From Caulobacter rhizosphaerae (lineage in GTDB: Bacteria; Pseudomonadota; Alphaproteobacteria; Caulobacterales; Caulobacteraceae), in the NCBI RefSeq assembly GCF_010977555.1, contig NZ_CP048815.1, positions 1,914,501-1,978,500 on the forward strand: a DNA stretch of 64,000 bases, in the 5' to 3' direction. Positions 52,071-59,497 of this stretch are shown here, piece after piece (position 1 is the stretch's first letter; each line of letters starts with the position of its first letter). A program made the position numbers and the translations under genes. The notes under the pieces were generated by a model, which saw nothing but the letters and a program-made list of their open reading frames with translations, searched no databases and was not told the origin of the DNA.

Positions 52071-53757
52071 AGGCGCCGGCCAGATAGGCGGTCTTGGCCT
52101 TGGAGCGGCTGAGCTTGCCCGACGAGGTCTGGGGCAGGGCGTGGGCGCCGACCAGTTGGACCTGGGCCTCGACCTGGTGGCGCAGGCGCAGGACCCCGGC
52201 GATCTTCTCGACCAGGGCCGCGCGCGTGTCGGCGTCGCCGCCGCGCGCCTGGACCAGCACCACCACGGTTTCCTCACCGTCGCCGGGGACCGAGAAGGCC
52301 GCCACGTCGCCGCTGCGCAGGCCGTCGATCTCGGCCTCGGCGGTCCATTCCAGGTCCTGCGGCCAGATGTTGCGGCCGTTGAGGATGATCAGGTCCTTGC
52401 CGCGGCCGGTGATGACGATCTCGCCGTCGACGAGGTAGCCGAGGTCGCCGGTGTCCAGCCAACCGTCGGCCGACAGCACGCGGGCGGTCTCCTCCGGCTG
52501 CTCGAAATAGTCTCGCATCAGGCTGGGGCCGCGGGCGAAGATGCGGCCCACGCCGCGCTCGGGCAGCACGGCGCCGTTTTCGTCGCGCACTTCCAACTGG
52601 TGCCCCGGCAGCGCCGGACCGTTGCGGGCGAATTCCCGCGAGCGCTCGGTGTCCTCGGTGACGACGGCCTCGTGCTGCTCCAGGCGCTCGACGTCCAGCC
52701 GCTCGGTCTTCAGGCCGCCGCCCAACGGGGCCATCGACAGGGCCAGGGTCGCCTCGGCCATGCCGTAGCTGGCCACGAAGGCCTTGTCCGAGAAGCCGAC
52801 GCTGGCGAACCGCTCGGCGAAGGCGCGCAAGGGGCCGGTGCGGATCATGTCGCCGCCCAGGCCGGCGCTGCGCCACTTGGACAGGTCCAGGTGCTCGATC
52901 GAGGCCACCTCGGCCCGGCGGGCGCACAGCTCGTAGCCGAAGGTCGGGCTATAGGAGATGGTGCCGCCGTTCTTGGTGATCAGGTCCAGCCACAGCAGCG
53001 GCCGGCGCACGAAGGCGCCGGTGGGCAGCAGGTCGACCGACATCTGGCTGGTCATGGGCGACAGCAGGAAGCCGATCAGCCCCATGTCGTGGTACAGCGG
53101 CAGCCACGAGACGGCGCGGTCGGTCGGCCGCACCTGCAGGCCGTCGCGGGTGATGGCCACGGCGTTGGCCATCAGGGCCCGGTGGGTGACCACCACCCCG
53201 GTCGGAAAGCGCGTGCTGCCCGACGAGAACTGCAGGTAGCAGGTATTGTCCGGAGCGACGTCCGGCAGGGCGTCGCCCTTGCTGTCGGGCAGGTCGGCCA
53301 GCGCGCCGGCGAAGTTCAGCGGGGCCTTGGCGGCGACCTCGGCCACCCAGTCCTTCATGCCGGCGGGACCGATCAGGACCTTGGCGTGGGCCGAGTCCAG
53401 CATCCGGGCGATTTGCTCGACATAGGCGTCGCGGCCGCCTAGCGGCGCGGGCAGGGGCAGCGGCGCGGGGACCAGGCCGGCGTACTGGCAGGCGAAGAAG
53501 GCGCGGACGAAGTCGGCCTCGGTGTCGGCGATCAGGCCGACGCTGGATCCAGGCCTGGCGCCGGTCGCCAACAGGCGCGGGGCCAGCTCCAGCGCCTGTT
53601 CGCGCAGCCGGGCGTAGGGCAGGGCCTCGACCAGCTCGCCGCGCAGCGAATAGAGGTTGATCCCTGTTTCGCCGGCCGCGGCGAAATCGAGCGCGGCCGT
53701 CAGGGTGGGGAAGTCGGCGAATCTCACCGTTCGCGAGGAGGACGTCGGAGTAATCAT
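52054..53757 (-). CDS. aasR: Fatty acyl-AMP/ACP ligase of the sphingolipid locus
   Basis: The 567-residue protein is an adenylate-forming enzyme of the FAAL type: YLQFSSGSTRFPTGVVVTH (the A3 P-loop, with Arg-Phe-Pro-Thr where most have Gly-x-Pro-Lys), SWLPLYHDMGLIGFLL, SAGLGGDMIRTGPLRAF, VASYGMAEATLALSMAP, GWLDTGDLGYLVDGEIVITGRGKDLIILNGRNIWPQDLE, and the C-terminal lysine in TSSGKLSR. It would activate a fatty acid and load it on the dedicated ACP for serine palmitoyltransferase or ceramide synthase, the role of CC_1165 in C. crescentus. The start overlaps the flippase stop (ATGA). Confidence 0.87.
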   Translation of the reverse strand: MITPTSSSRTVRFADFPTLTAALDFAAAGETGINLYSLRGELVEALPYARLREQALELAPRLLATGARPGSSVGLIADTEADFVRAFFACQYAGLVPAPLPLPAPLGGRDAYVEQIARMLDSAHAKVLIGPAGMKDWVAEVAAKAPLNFAGALADLPDSKGDALPDVAPDNTCYLQFSSGSTRFPTGVVVTHRALMANAVAITRDGLQVRPTDRAVSWLPLYHDMGLIGFLLSPMTSQMSVDLLPTGAFVRRPLLWLDLITKNGGTISYSPTFGYELCARRAEVASIEHLDLSKWRSAGLGGDMIRTGPLRAFAERFASVGFSDKAFVASYGMAEATLALSMAPLGGGLKTERLDVERLEQHEAVVTEDTERSREFARNGPALPGHQLEVRDENGAVLPERGVGRIFARGPSLMRDYFEQPEETARVLSADGWLDTGDLGYLVDGEIVITGRGKDLIILNGRNIWPQDLEWTAEAEIDGLRSGDVAAFSVPGDGEETVVVLVQARGGDADTRAALVEKIAGVLRLRHQVEAQVQLVGAHALPQTSSGKLSRSKAKTAYLAGAYGERP

Positions 53758-55115
53758 TGCGAGAGGCCTTTGGCGCCGTTTTGACCTTCGGCGCAAGTTT
53801 GTTCGTCTTTGGGGCGGGCCGTTTCGGCCGCCAGGCTGCGGCGCAGGGCCAGATACATGCCGATCGCCAGGGCGGCGGCGACCGCGACCAGGGCCGCGCC
53901 GGCCCCGTCCAGGCCCGCGGCGCGGATCAGCGGAACCAGGGCGACCAGGTAGACCGCGCAGACCATGGCCCGCACCCGCAGGGCCAGGCCGGCCTTGCCC
54001 AGCGAGACCAGCATCGGCTCCAGCGGCATGGCCAGAACGCCGATGGCCGCGGCGGCCACCTGCCAGTTCATGATGCCCGCCCCGGCGGCGAACGGCTTGC
54101 CCATCACGATGGTCAGCACGTCGTCGCCGAACAGGATCGAGACCAGCAGCAGCACGCCGGCCACCGCGCCGCCGATCAGGCCGATCTGGCGCGACAGCCT
54201 GCGCATGGCGTCCTCCCCGCCGGTGGCGCGCATCTTGGCCAGTTCCGGATAGAGCGCCGGGACCAGCAGCTTGGCCGGCTTGGCCATGCCGTCGGCCACT
54301 TGGCGGCCCACGCGCCACATGGCCGCCTGGGCCGGGCCCAGGACCGAGCCCACCACCAGGGTGATCACCTGGCTGAAGGCAGTGTCGATGGTGCCGCTGA
54401 AATTGGTGGCCCAGGCGAAGCGCCAGACGCCGGGCAGCCCCTCGGACAACGGCCCGCGCAGGGTGAAATCCTTCAGCAGCTGCCGGCGGTTGAGATCCCA
54501 CAGGGCCACGCTGTTGACATAGACGAAGGCCGTGACCGTGCCTGCGGCCCAGGCGGCCAGATAGGCCTCGATCGGGGCGTGCAGCGTAAAGCACAGGGCG
54601 CAGCCAATCAGGCGTACGGTCGAGCTGACGGCCTGCTCGGCCGCCAGGAACCGGAAGCGGTCGAACAGGCGCAGCAGGCCGACCGAGGTCGCCGAGTCCA
54701 TCACCGCGATCGACAGGGCGTAGCAGGCGGCGGCCGGCGACAGGGCCGCCGGCCAGCCCAGGAAGTGGCCGAACAGCAGGGCGCCGATCACGCCCAGGGT
54801 CACCCCGACGGCGGCGCCGAGGCTGTCGAGCAGCAGGGTGAAGCGCAGGACCTGCTGGAAGCGCGGACGGTCGCCCTGCAGCAGGGCCGAGGCGCCGTAC
54901 TGCAACAGGGTCTGCCAGGACTGGAACTTGGCGACCTCGCCGAGGAACTGGGCGAAGGCGTTGATCAGCACGATCACGCCCATCAGCTCCTTGCCCAGGC
55001 CGCGCGCGGTCAGGGCGATATAGGCCAGCCCGACCACGGCGTTGACCGTACGGCCGCCGAGCAGGGTTCCGGCATTGGCCAGGACCCGTTTGAGAACATT
55101 GGGTTCGCTGCTCAT
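53754..55115 (-). CDS. Oligosaccharide-flippase-like (Wzx/MOP superfamily) membrane protein
   Basis: The ATG at 55115 gives 453 residues with about twelve to fourteen hydrophobic segments and the pattern of polysaccharide-biosynthesis flippases: RTVNAVVGLAYIALTARGLGKELMG near the N-terminus, SVGLLRLFDRFRFLAAEQAVSSTVRL, NFSGTIDTAFSQVITLVVGSVLGPAQAAMWRVG. Proteins of this class flip lipid-linked sugars across the inner membrane. Inside a sphingolipid unit it may flip ceramide or a ceramide-linked intermediate, since CerR is reported on the periplasmic side. Coupled on both sides by 4-bp overlaps. Confidence 0.78.
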   Translation of the reverse strand: MSSEPNVLKRVLANAGTLLGGRTVNAVVGLAYIALTARGLGKELMGVIVLINAFAQFLGEVAKFQSWQTLLQYGASALLQGDRPRFQQVLRFTLLLDSLGAAVGVTLGVIGALLFGHFLGWPAALSPAAACYALSIAVMDSATSVGLLRLFDRFRFLAAEQAVSSTVRLIGCALCFTLHAPIEAYLAAWAAGTVTAFVYVNSVALWDLNRRQLLKDFTLRGPLSEGLPGVWRFAWATNFSGTIDTAFSQVITLVVGSVLGPAQAAMWRVGRQVADGMAKPAKLLVPALYPELAKMRATGGEDAMRRLSRQIGLIGGAVAGVLLLVSILFGDDVLTIVMGKPFAAGAGIMNWQVAAAAIGVLAMPLEPMLVSLGKAGLALRVRAMVCAVYLVALVPLIRAAGLDGAGAALVAVAAALAIGMYLALRRSLAAETARPKDEQTCAEGQNGAKGLSQ

Positions 55116-56281
55116 CGGAGGCGTCGAGATCTCGAAGACAGGCGCTCGACGATCGCCTGGGCGGCGCGGACCGAGGAGGGCGTTTCCCGCAGGTCGAAGC
55201 TTTCGGCGAAGCCCTTCTGCTGGGCCTCGACATAGTCGCCGTGCCCCCGCTGGGCGGAGGCGACGGCGTCGACGACGCCCTCCGCGCGGTCGAGCACAGG
55301 GCCGTAGCGCCAGTGATGGAAGCTCTCGTCGCCGCGCCAGGCCGCGCCGCTGGCGTTGAGGAACAGGCACGGCTTGGGCGTGCGCAGGAACTCGTAGACC
55401 TGGCTGGAGACGTCGCCCAGATAGATGTCGGCCGCGCGGGTGTAGGTCATGTCGATCGCCGCCGGCCCGCCCAGGTCGAGATGGATGCGCGGGTGGTCGA
55501 CGAACGGCCCCAAGGCCTCGATCGTCCTGGCGTCCGCGCCTTCGAAGAGCCGGATATGGGGCGCGAAGATCAGATTGTAACGCTCGTCCGCCGCGAATTG
55601 CTCGAGAACCTCGCGTCCCCAGCGTGGCCAGGAGCCCAGGGTCGGGTGGAAATGCGGGTTGTACAGCACCACCGGCTTGGCCTGCGGAAAGGTCGGCAGC
55701 GGCGAGGACGGCAGGGCGTCGATGATGTCGAACTTGGGATAGCCGACCATGGCGCAGGTCTCTGGCGTGACCCAGCCCTCGGCGAGCATGCGGTCGCGCT
55801 GCTTGGGGCCGGCCGCCATCACCAGGTCGAACTGCTTGAGGCGCGGCTCGAACGGTCCGCCGCGGTCGCCCGCGCCGTGCTGGGTGTAGACCAGCCTGGT
55901 GTCCCGCACGCCCAACTTGCGCAGCAGGGCCGTGGTGCGTTCGGGGGTGACCACGGCGTCGTAGCGGCCCAGGCGACGGGCGTTGGCCGCCAGCATCAGG
56001 GCCTTGGGCGGCGTGGCCGCGCCCTTCAGCCGCAGATCCCGCAGCCAGGCGGGCGGCAGCAGGCGCGAGGGGATCGGCGGAACCTTCAAGGTCTCCAGCA
56101 GCGCGCGCACATAGTCCAGGTGCTCCTGGGTAGTCGTGGCGATGTGCACGTCGATGTCGGGCCAGCCCCTGGCCAGGGCGATGGCGATCGGCAGGCTGTG
56201 GAGGATCTGGTGGGTCTGGGCGATGTAGAGGAAACAGACGCTGGGCCGCTCTCCACGGCCCTTCGAGGCGGAGGTGATCAC
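55112..56281 (-). CDS. CDP-glycerol glycerophosphotransferase-like (TagB/TagF-type) enzyme
   Basis: The 389-residue protein has a GT-B-like layout shared with teichoic-acid TagF/TagB enzymes: VCFLYIAQTHQILHSLPIAIALA, DAVVTPERTTALLRKLG, YTQHGAGDRGG with His135 at the position of a TagF active-site His, LYNPHFHPTLGS and the acceptor-side DMTYTRAADIYLGDVSSQVYEFL. Such enzymes transfer glycerol phosphate from CDP-glycerol. In a locus that makes ceramide mono- and di-phosphoglycerate, a donor CDP-glycerate and a role in adding the second unit would fit well, but this is inference. It is coupled to LptC-like and flippase genes by ATGA overlaps. Confidence 0.75.
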   Translation of the reverse strand: MITSASKGRGERPSVCFLYIAQTHQILHSLPIAIALARGWPDIDVHIATTTQEHLDYVRALLETLKVPPIPSRLLPPAWLRDLRLKGAATPPKALMLAANARRLGRYDAVVTPERTTALLRKLGVRDTRLVYTQHGAGDRGGPFEPRLKQFDLVMAAGPKQRDRMLAEGWVTPETCAMVGYPKFDIIDALPSSPLPTFPQAKPVVLYNPHFHPTLGSWPRWGREVLEQFAADERYNLIFAPHIRLFEGADARTIEALGPFVDHPRIHLDLGGPAAIDMTYTRAADIYLGDVSSQVYEFLRTPKPCLFLNASGAAWRGDESFHHWRYGPVLDRAEGVVDAVASAQRGHGDYVEAQQKGFAESFDLRETPSSVRAAQAIVERLSSRSRRLR

Positions 56282-56895
56282 TGTTGCGGCGTGAGGCGCG
56301 TGCGCACCCGGCCCTTGAACAGCACCCGGTCGCCCTTGTCGCTGACCGAATAGCTGTCGGCGCGGATGGCGCGGTTGTTCGGGCCCGCGCCCTCGACCGC
56401 GGCCCCGCCCACCAGGTCGCCGGTGCGGGTGTCGACCAGGGCCTTCTGCGAAGCGAACTGGTAGCCCTGGCCGTTGTCGATCTTGACGTCGCCGGTCAGC
56501 AGCAGCGAGCCCTTTTCCTCCTGGTAGGCCCCGTCCTTGGAGACCACGTGGGTCGGGCGATCCGAACCATAGCCGCGGGTCAGTTGCGGGTTCTTCAGGA
56601 ACACCTGGTCGGTGTTGTTCAGGTCGCGCGTCGCCGAGGTCGCGGTGATCAGGAAGGCCCGGCCGTCCTTCAGGGTGCCGGTGAAGCGCGGATTATCCAT
56701 GCGCAGGGGCGCGACGGCGGCGGGCGGGGCGGACTTGACCTCCATGGCGCGGATCACGCCCTGACCGACGATCGCGACCGTCATGCCGATGGCGACGGCG
56801 GGCAGAACGGTCCGCAGCACGCGCACCGGTTTGCGATGGCGGTTGCGGTTCTTCTTGCGAACAGGACGTGGAACGGCGGGCGTGATGGCGATCAT
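56278..56895 (-). CDS. LptC-like periplasmic bridge protein of the sphingolipid locus
   Basis: The 205-residue protein has a basic cytoplasmic start (RPVRKKNRNRHRKPVR), one membrane helix (VLRTVLPAVAIGMTVAIVGQGV) and a periplasmic LptA/LptC-type beta-jellyroll: MDNPRFTGTLKDGRAFLITATSATRDL, VVSKDGAYQEEKGSLLLTGDVKIDNGQGYQFASQKALVD, GDRVLFKGRVRTRL. The canonical lptC sits next to lptA, lptB and rpoN; this one begins the ceramide unit instead. With the LptF/LptG-like genes 12 kb away it suggests a paralogous Lpt-type bridge for sphingolipids. The stop overlaps the next start (ATGA). Confidence 0.82.
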   Translation of the reverse strand: MIAITPAVPRPVRKKNRNRHRKPVRVLRTVLPAVAIGMTVAIVGQGVIRAMEVKSAPPAAVAPLRMDNPRFTGTLKDGRAFLITATSATRDLNNTDQVFLKNPQLTRGYGSDRPTHVVSKDGAYQEEKGSLLLTGDVKIDNGQGYQFASQKALVDTRTGDLVGGAAVEGAGPNNRAIRADSYSVSDKGDRVLFKGRVRTRLTPQQ

Positions 56896-57012
56896 GGTCG
56901 TGGACTGAAGGCGATGGGCCGAAGCGACAGGTGAGGGACTTAAGCCTCCCGGCCCGATCTCCCAAGAGGTATTGCGACCCTGCCCCCGGCCGGGGGCGCG
57001 GTCAACGGCCGG

Positions 57013-57783
57013 TTATCGAGGCGCGAGGCCGATCAGGCTGGACCGTTCGGCGACGGTCAGCGGGCGCCAGCGGCCCTCCGGAAGGTCGCCCAGCACAAGG
57101 TCGCCGATCCGGACCCGCAGCAGATCGACGACGGTCAGCTCGACCAGTTCGCACATCCGCCGGATCTGGCGGTTGCGGCCTTCCTTGAGGACGAACCGCA
57201 GCTGCTGGCGGCCGACGACCTCGACCTGGGCGGGCCGCAGCTGGCGCTCGTCCAGTTCCAGGCCATGGCGCAGCAGGGCCAGCTTGTCGTCGGTGATCCA
57301 GCCGTCGACCCAGACCAGGTATTCCTTCTCCAGCTCCGAGGCCGGCCCGATCACCGCCTTGGCCACCACCCCGTCCTCCGAGAGGATCAGCAGGCCGCGC
57401 GAATCCATGTCCAGCCGCCCGACCGGGGCCAGCCTGTTGTCGAAGTCGGGGATGACCGGGCTGGCGCCGACCAGGGCTTCGCGGGTCAGCAGGCGCACGG
57501 CCGGAACCTGGCCTGGATCGGGTTGCGACGAGACGATCCCGACCGGCTTGTGGATCATCACCGTCAGAGCGCCCTCCAGCTGGGCCTGGGCGCGGTCGGA
57601 CAGCACCAGGGTCTGGCCGGGTTCGATCTTGCGGCCGACGTCGTCGACCCTCTGGCCGTCGATCGACACCAGGCCCTGGCTGATCAGGGCCTCGGCCTCC
57701 CGGCGCGAGCAGACGCCGTTCTGGGCCAGCCAGCGATTGACGCGCTGGGGCTCGGCTTCGTCATAGAGGCGGGTCCAGGCCAT
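57013..57783 (-). CDS. RluB/RluF-type 23S rRNA pseudouridine synthase
   Basis: The 256-residue protein has an S4 RNA-binding domain at residues about 14-60 (RVNRWLAQNGVCSRREAEALI) and the pseudouridine-synthase domain with the catalytic Asp in PVGRLDMDSRGLLIL, ending with LKEGRNRQIRRMCELV. This is the RsuA/RluB/RluE/RluF family; the double S4-plus-core arrangement fits a large-subunit enzyme acting on 23S rRNA, but RluB and RluF cannot be told apart by eye. It lies 117 bp downstream of the LptC-like start on the same strand and is a separate housekeeping gene. Confidence 0.85.
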   Translation of the reverse strand: MAWTRLYDEAEPQRVNRWLAQNGVCSRREAEALISQGLVSIDGQRVDDVGRKIEPGQTLVLSDRAQAQLEGALTVMIHKPVGIVSSQPDPGQVPAVRLLTREALVGASPVIPDFDNRLAPVGRLDMDSRGLLILSEDGVVAKAVIGPASELEKEYLVWVDGWITDDKLALLRHGLELDERQLRPAQVEVVGRQQLRFVLKEGRNRQIRRMCELVELTVVDLLRVRIGDLVLGDLPEGRWRPLTVAERSSLIGLAPR

Positions 57784-57899
57784 GATCGCAGCGTCCAGAA
57801 AGGTGAGCGGGCCTGTCTAGGACCGGTCGGCGGGGTTCCGCAACCGCCATGGGGGCGTGGCCGTTCCACTGCGAGTGAAACTTGGCTTGGAGAAATCCC

Positions 57900-58202
57900 A
57901 TGACCGATCGCGTCGACAACGACACCGCCCTTGAGGAGGTCATGGAATTCCTCGCCAATCCGCCCGCGCCGGGCACGCCGGAGGACGCCCGCTTCGGAGC
58001 CCGGCTGCGCCAGGTTCTGGCGGCCTCGATCATCGACGATCCGGTGGACGAGGATGATCCCGTGCCCAAGCCCGAGCTGGCCCTGGACGACGACCTACGC
58101 CGCAAGCTCGAGGCGGCGGCCAGGCGGCGGTCGAGCAACCCGTTCGGCGAGCATCCGGAAGGGATCGGCCCGACGCTGGGGATGGACTTGAGCAAGTCGT
58201 AA
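57900..58202 (+). CDS. Small acidic protein of unknown function
   Basis: An ATG at 57900 with GGAGAAATCCC upstream gives 100 residues. It is highly charged (EEVMEFLANPPAPGTPEDARFGARLRQVLAA, then IIDDPVDEDDPVPKPEL), without Cys or hydrophobic segment, and predicted mostly helical. No domain recognised. It starts 117 bp from the divergent pseudouridine synthase gene, and a repeat element follows its stop. Confidence 0.6.
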   Translation: MTDRVDNDTALEEVMEFLANPPAPGTPEDARFGARLRQVLAASIIDDPVDEDDPVPKPELALDDDLRRKLEAAARRRSSNPFGEHPEGIGPTLGMDLSKS

Positions 58203-58254
58203 GGGCGGTGAGGCCCTAGCGACTGTGCACGATTGCCGATCTTTGGGCCGAATT

Positions 58255-58340
58255 CCTCGTCCTTCGACAAGCTCAGGATGAGGAATTCTACTCAACCGCC
58301 TCGCCAGTAGCCCTCATCCTGAGCCTGTCGAAGGACGAGG
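58255..58340. repeat. Inverted-repeat element (CCTCGTCCTTCGACA type)
   Basis: Arms 58255-58283 and 58312-58340 are 29 bp long and complementary at 28 of 29 positions, with a 28-bp centre. The CCTTCGACAAGCTCAGGATGAGG/CCTCATCCTGAGCCTGTCGAAGG unit is a well-known dispersed intergenic element in alphaproteobacteria. It fills the gap between two small genes. Confidence 0.85.
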
Positions 58341-58374
58341 GCGGCGACGCTAAACGTCTGACGGTCCACAGACC

Positions 58375-58554
58375 CTAGACCCGGCCGCCTGGGCTATTCT
58401 TGAACGTATTGCCGACCTCGCGGGAATCGCCGCCGTCCGGCCCGGCCGTGCGCCGTTCCTTCCGGCCGGTCTCGGCCGTGTCCTTGTCTGGGATCTCGCC
58501 CAGCGGCGGGGCGTCATTGGCTTCGCGGCCCTTGGTGTTGTTCTTCTCGCCCAT
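58375..58554 (-). CDS. Small hydrophilic protein of unknown function
   Basis: The ATG at 58554 gives 59 residues, strongly charged and Gly-rich (MGEKNNTKGREANDAPPLGE, GRKERRTAGPDGGDSREVG). No domain, helix or membrane segment is evident; it looks intrinsically disordered. It begins 9 bp after the stop of the similarly charged protein on the same strand, so the two may be co-expressed, perhaps under stress. Coding status is uncertain at this length. Confidence 0.4.
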   Translation of the reverse strand: MGEKNNTKGREANDAPPLGEIPDKDTAETGRKERRTAGPDGGDSREVGNTFKNSPGGRV

Positions 58555-58562
58555 GACGGCTC

Positions 58563-58883
58563 CTAGTGACGGGTGTGGTGTTCGGCGTTGCGCTTGCGGG
58601 TCGCGGCCGCCTTCTTGGCCGAGGCCGAGCGTTCGGCCGCCGTGCGGGAAGCCGCCGCCTTCCCGCCCTTCTCGCCGCCCTTGTGGGCCGCCGGATGGCC
58701 GGTGTCCTTGCCGCGGCCCGAGCCGCCGGGCTGCTTGCCGCCGCCGTCGTCCTTGTTGACCGTCGCCCAGGCCCGCCGCTCGGCCTCCTTGTCGGAGACG
58801 CCGCGCTTTTCGTAGCCCTCGGCGATATGGTCGGCCTTGCGCTCCTGCTTGTCGGTGTACTTGGACTTGTCGCCTTGGGGCAT
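58563..58883 (-). CDS. Small basic, KTDKQ-type stress-like protein
   Basis: The ATG at 58883 with GGAGG 5 bp upstream gives 106 residues; an in-frame ATG at 58895 would add four. The first part, KYTDKQERKADHIAEGYEKRGVSDKEAERRAWATVNKDDGGGK, is a compact helical motif seen in many small proteobacterial proteins, usually followed, as here, by a Lys/Ala/Gly-rich histone-like tail (KAAASRTAAERSASAKKAAATRKR). Possibly nucleic-acid binding; no function known. Its start faces the divergent gene at 58984 across 100 bp. Confidence 0.65.
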   Translation of the reverse strand: MPQGDKSKYTDKQERKADHIAEGYEKRGVSDKEAERRAWATVNKDDGGGKQPGGSGRGKDTGHPAAHKGGEKGGKAAASRTAAERSASAKKAAATRKRNAEHHTRH

Positions 58884-58983
58884 GTCGTCCTCCATCTGCT
58901 GTGGGAGGAAAATCCGTCGGTGGGACGCGAGGTTCCAAGGGCCAACCTTCGGAACAAGCTGAGCAATCGATCGTTCGAAGCCC

Positions 58984-59439
58984 ATGGCGCGCAAGCTGAA
59001 AGTGTTCTGCTGGTCCGACGGCCTCCACGACTACACGGTGGCGGCGTCCTCGCGCGCCAAGGCGCTGGAGGCGTGGGACGTCGGCCGCGACCTGTTCAAG
59101 GACGGCACGGCGCGCGAGATCGTCGAGGGGCGAGCCCGCGACGCCGCGCTCGATGCGCCGGAGACCGTCGTCACCACCCCGGCCGGCGGCCTGGGCGCGG
59201 CGTTGAAGGCCTTGCCCGCCAAGGCGCGGCGCAAGCCGTCCAAGGCCGAAACGGCGCGGGCCGAGAAGCTGGCCGCCCTGAAGGCGGACCTGGAGGCCGT
59301 CGAGGACGAGGCCGAGGCCTCGGAACTGGCCTTCGCCGAGCGGCGCTCGGCGCTGGACGCGGAGGAGGCGGCGGCGATGGAAGGCTTCGAGGCGCGGCGG
59401 ACAGAGCTGGAGAAGGCGATCAAGGTGGCGCGGAGTTAG
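58984..59439 (+). CDS. Protein of unknown function with a C-terminal coiled coil
   Basis: The 151-residue protein starts at ATG 58984 with KLKVFCWSDGLHDYTVAASSRAKALEAW, a small alpha/beta-like motif in which cell-wide tagging by single Trp and Cys residues is seen, then a Lys/Ala/Glu-rich coiled coil (EKLAALKADLEAVEDEAEASELAFAERRSALDAEEAAAMEGF) to the end. Such N-terminal modules occur in many short alphaproteobacterial proteins without known role. It precedes a GGGGACACGC hairpin repeat. Confidence 0.55.
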   Translation: MARKLKVFCWSDGLHDYTVAASSRAKALEAWDVGRDLFKDGTAREIVEGRARDAALDAPETVVTTPAGGLGAALKALPAKARRKPSKAETARAEKLAALKADLEAVEDEAEASELAFAERRSALDAEEAAAMEGFEARRTELEKAIKVARS

Positions 59440-59456
59440 GCTTTGGGATAGCGGGC

Positions 59457-59482
59457 GGGGACACGCGCAGGCGCGTGTCCCC
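59457..59482. repeat. GGGGACACGC hairpin repeat, third copy
   Basis: GGGGACACGCG, CAGG and CGCGTGTCCCC form a perfect 11-bp stem between two convergent genes, the same family as the two copies at 49390-49468. It may serve as the shared terminator. Confidence 0.75.
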
Positions 59483-59497
59483 AGGACCGTCCCGGTC

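Noticed and set aside
52054..55233. 1059-codon ligase frame
   Set aside because: The part before the ATG at 53757 is out-of-frame flippase sequence; the 567-residue ligase is the normal length.
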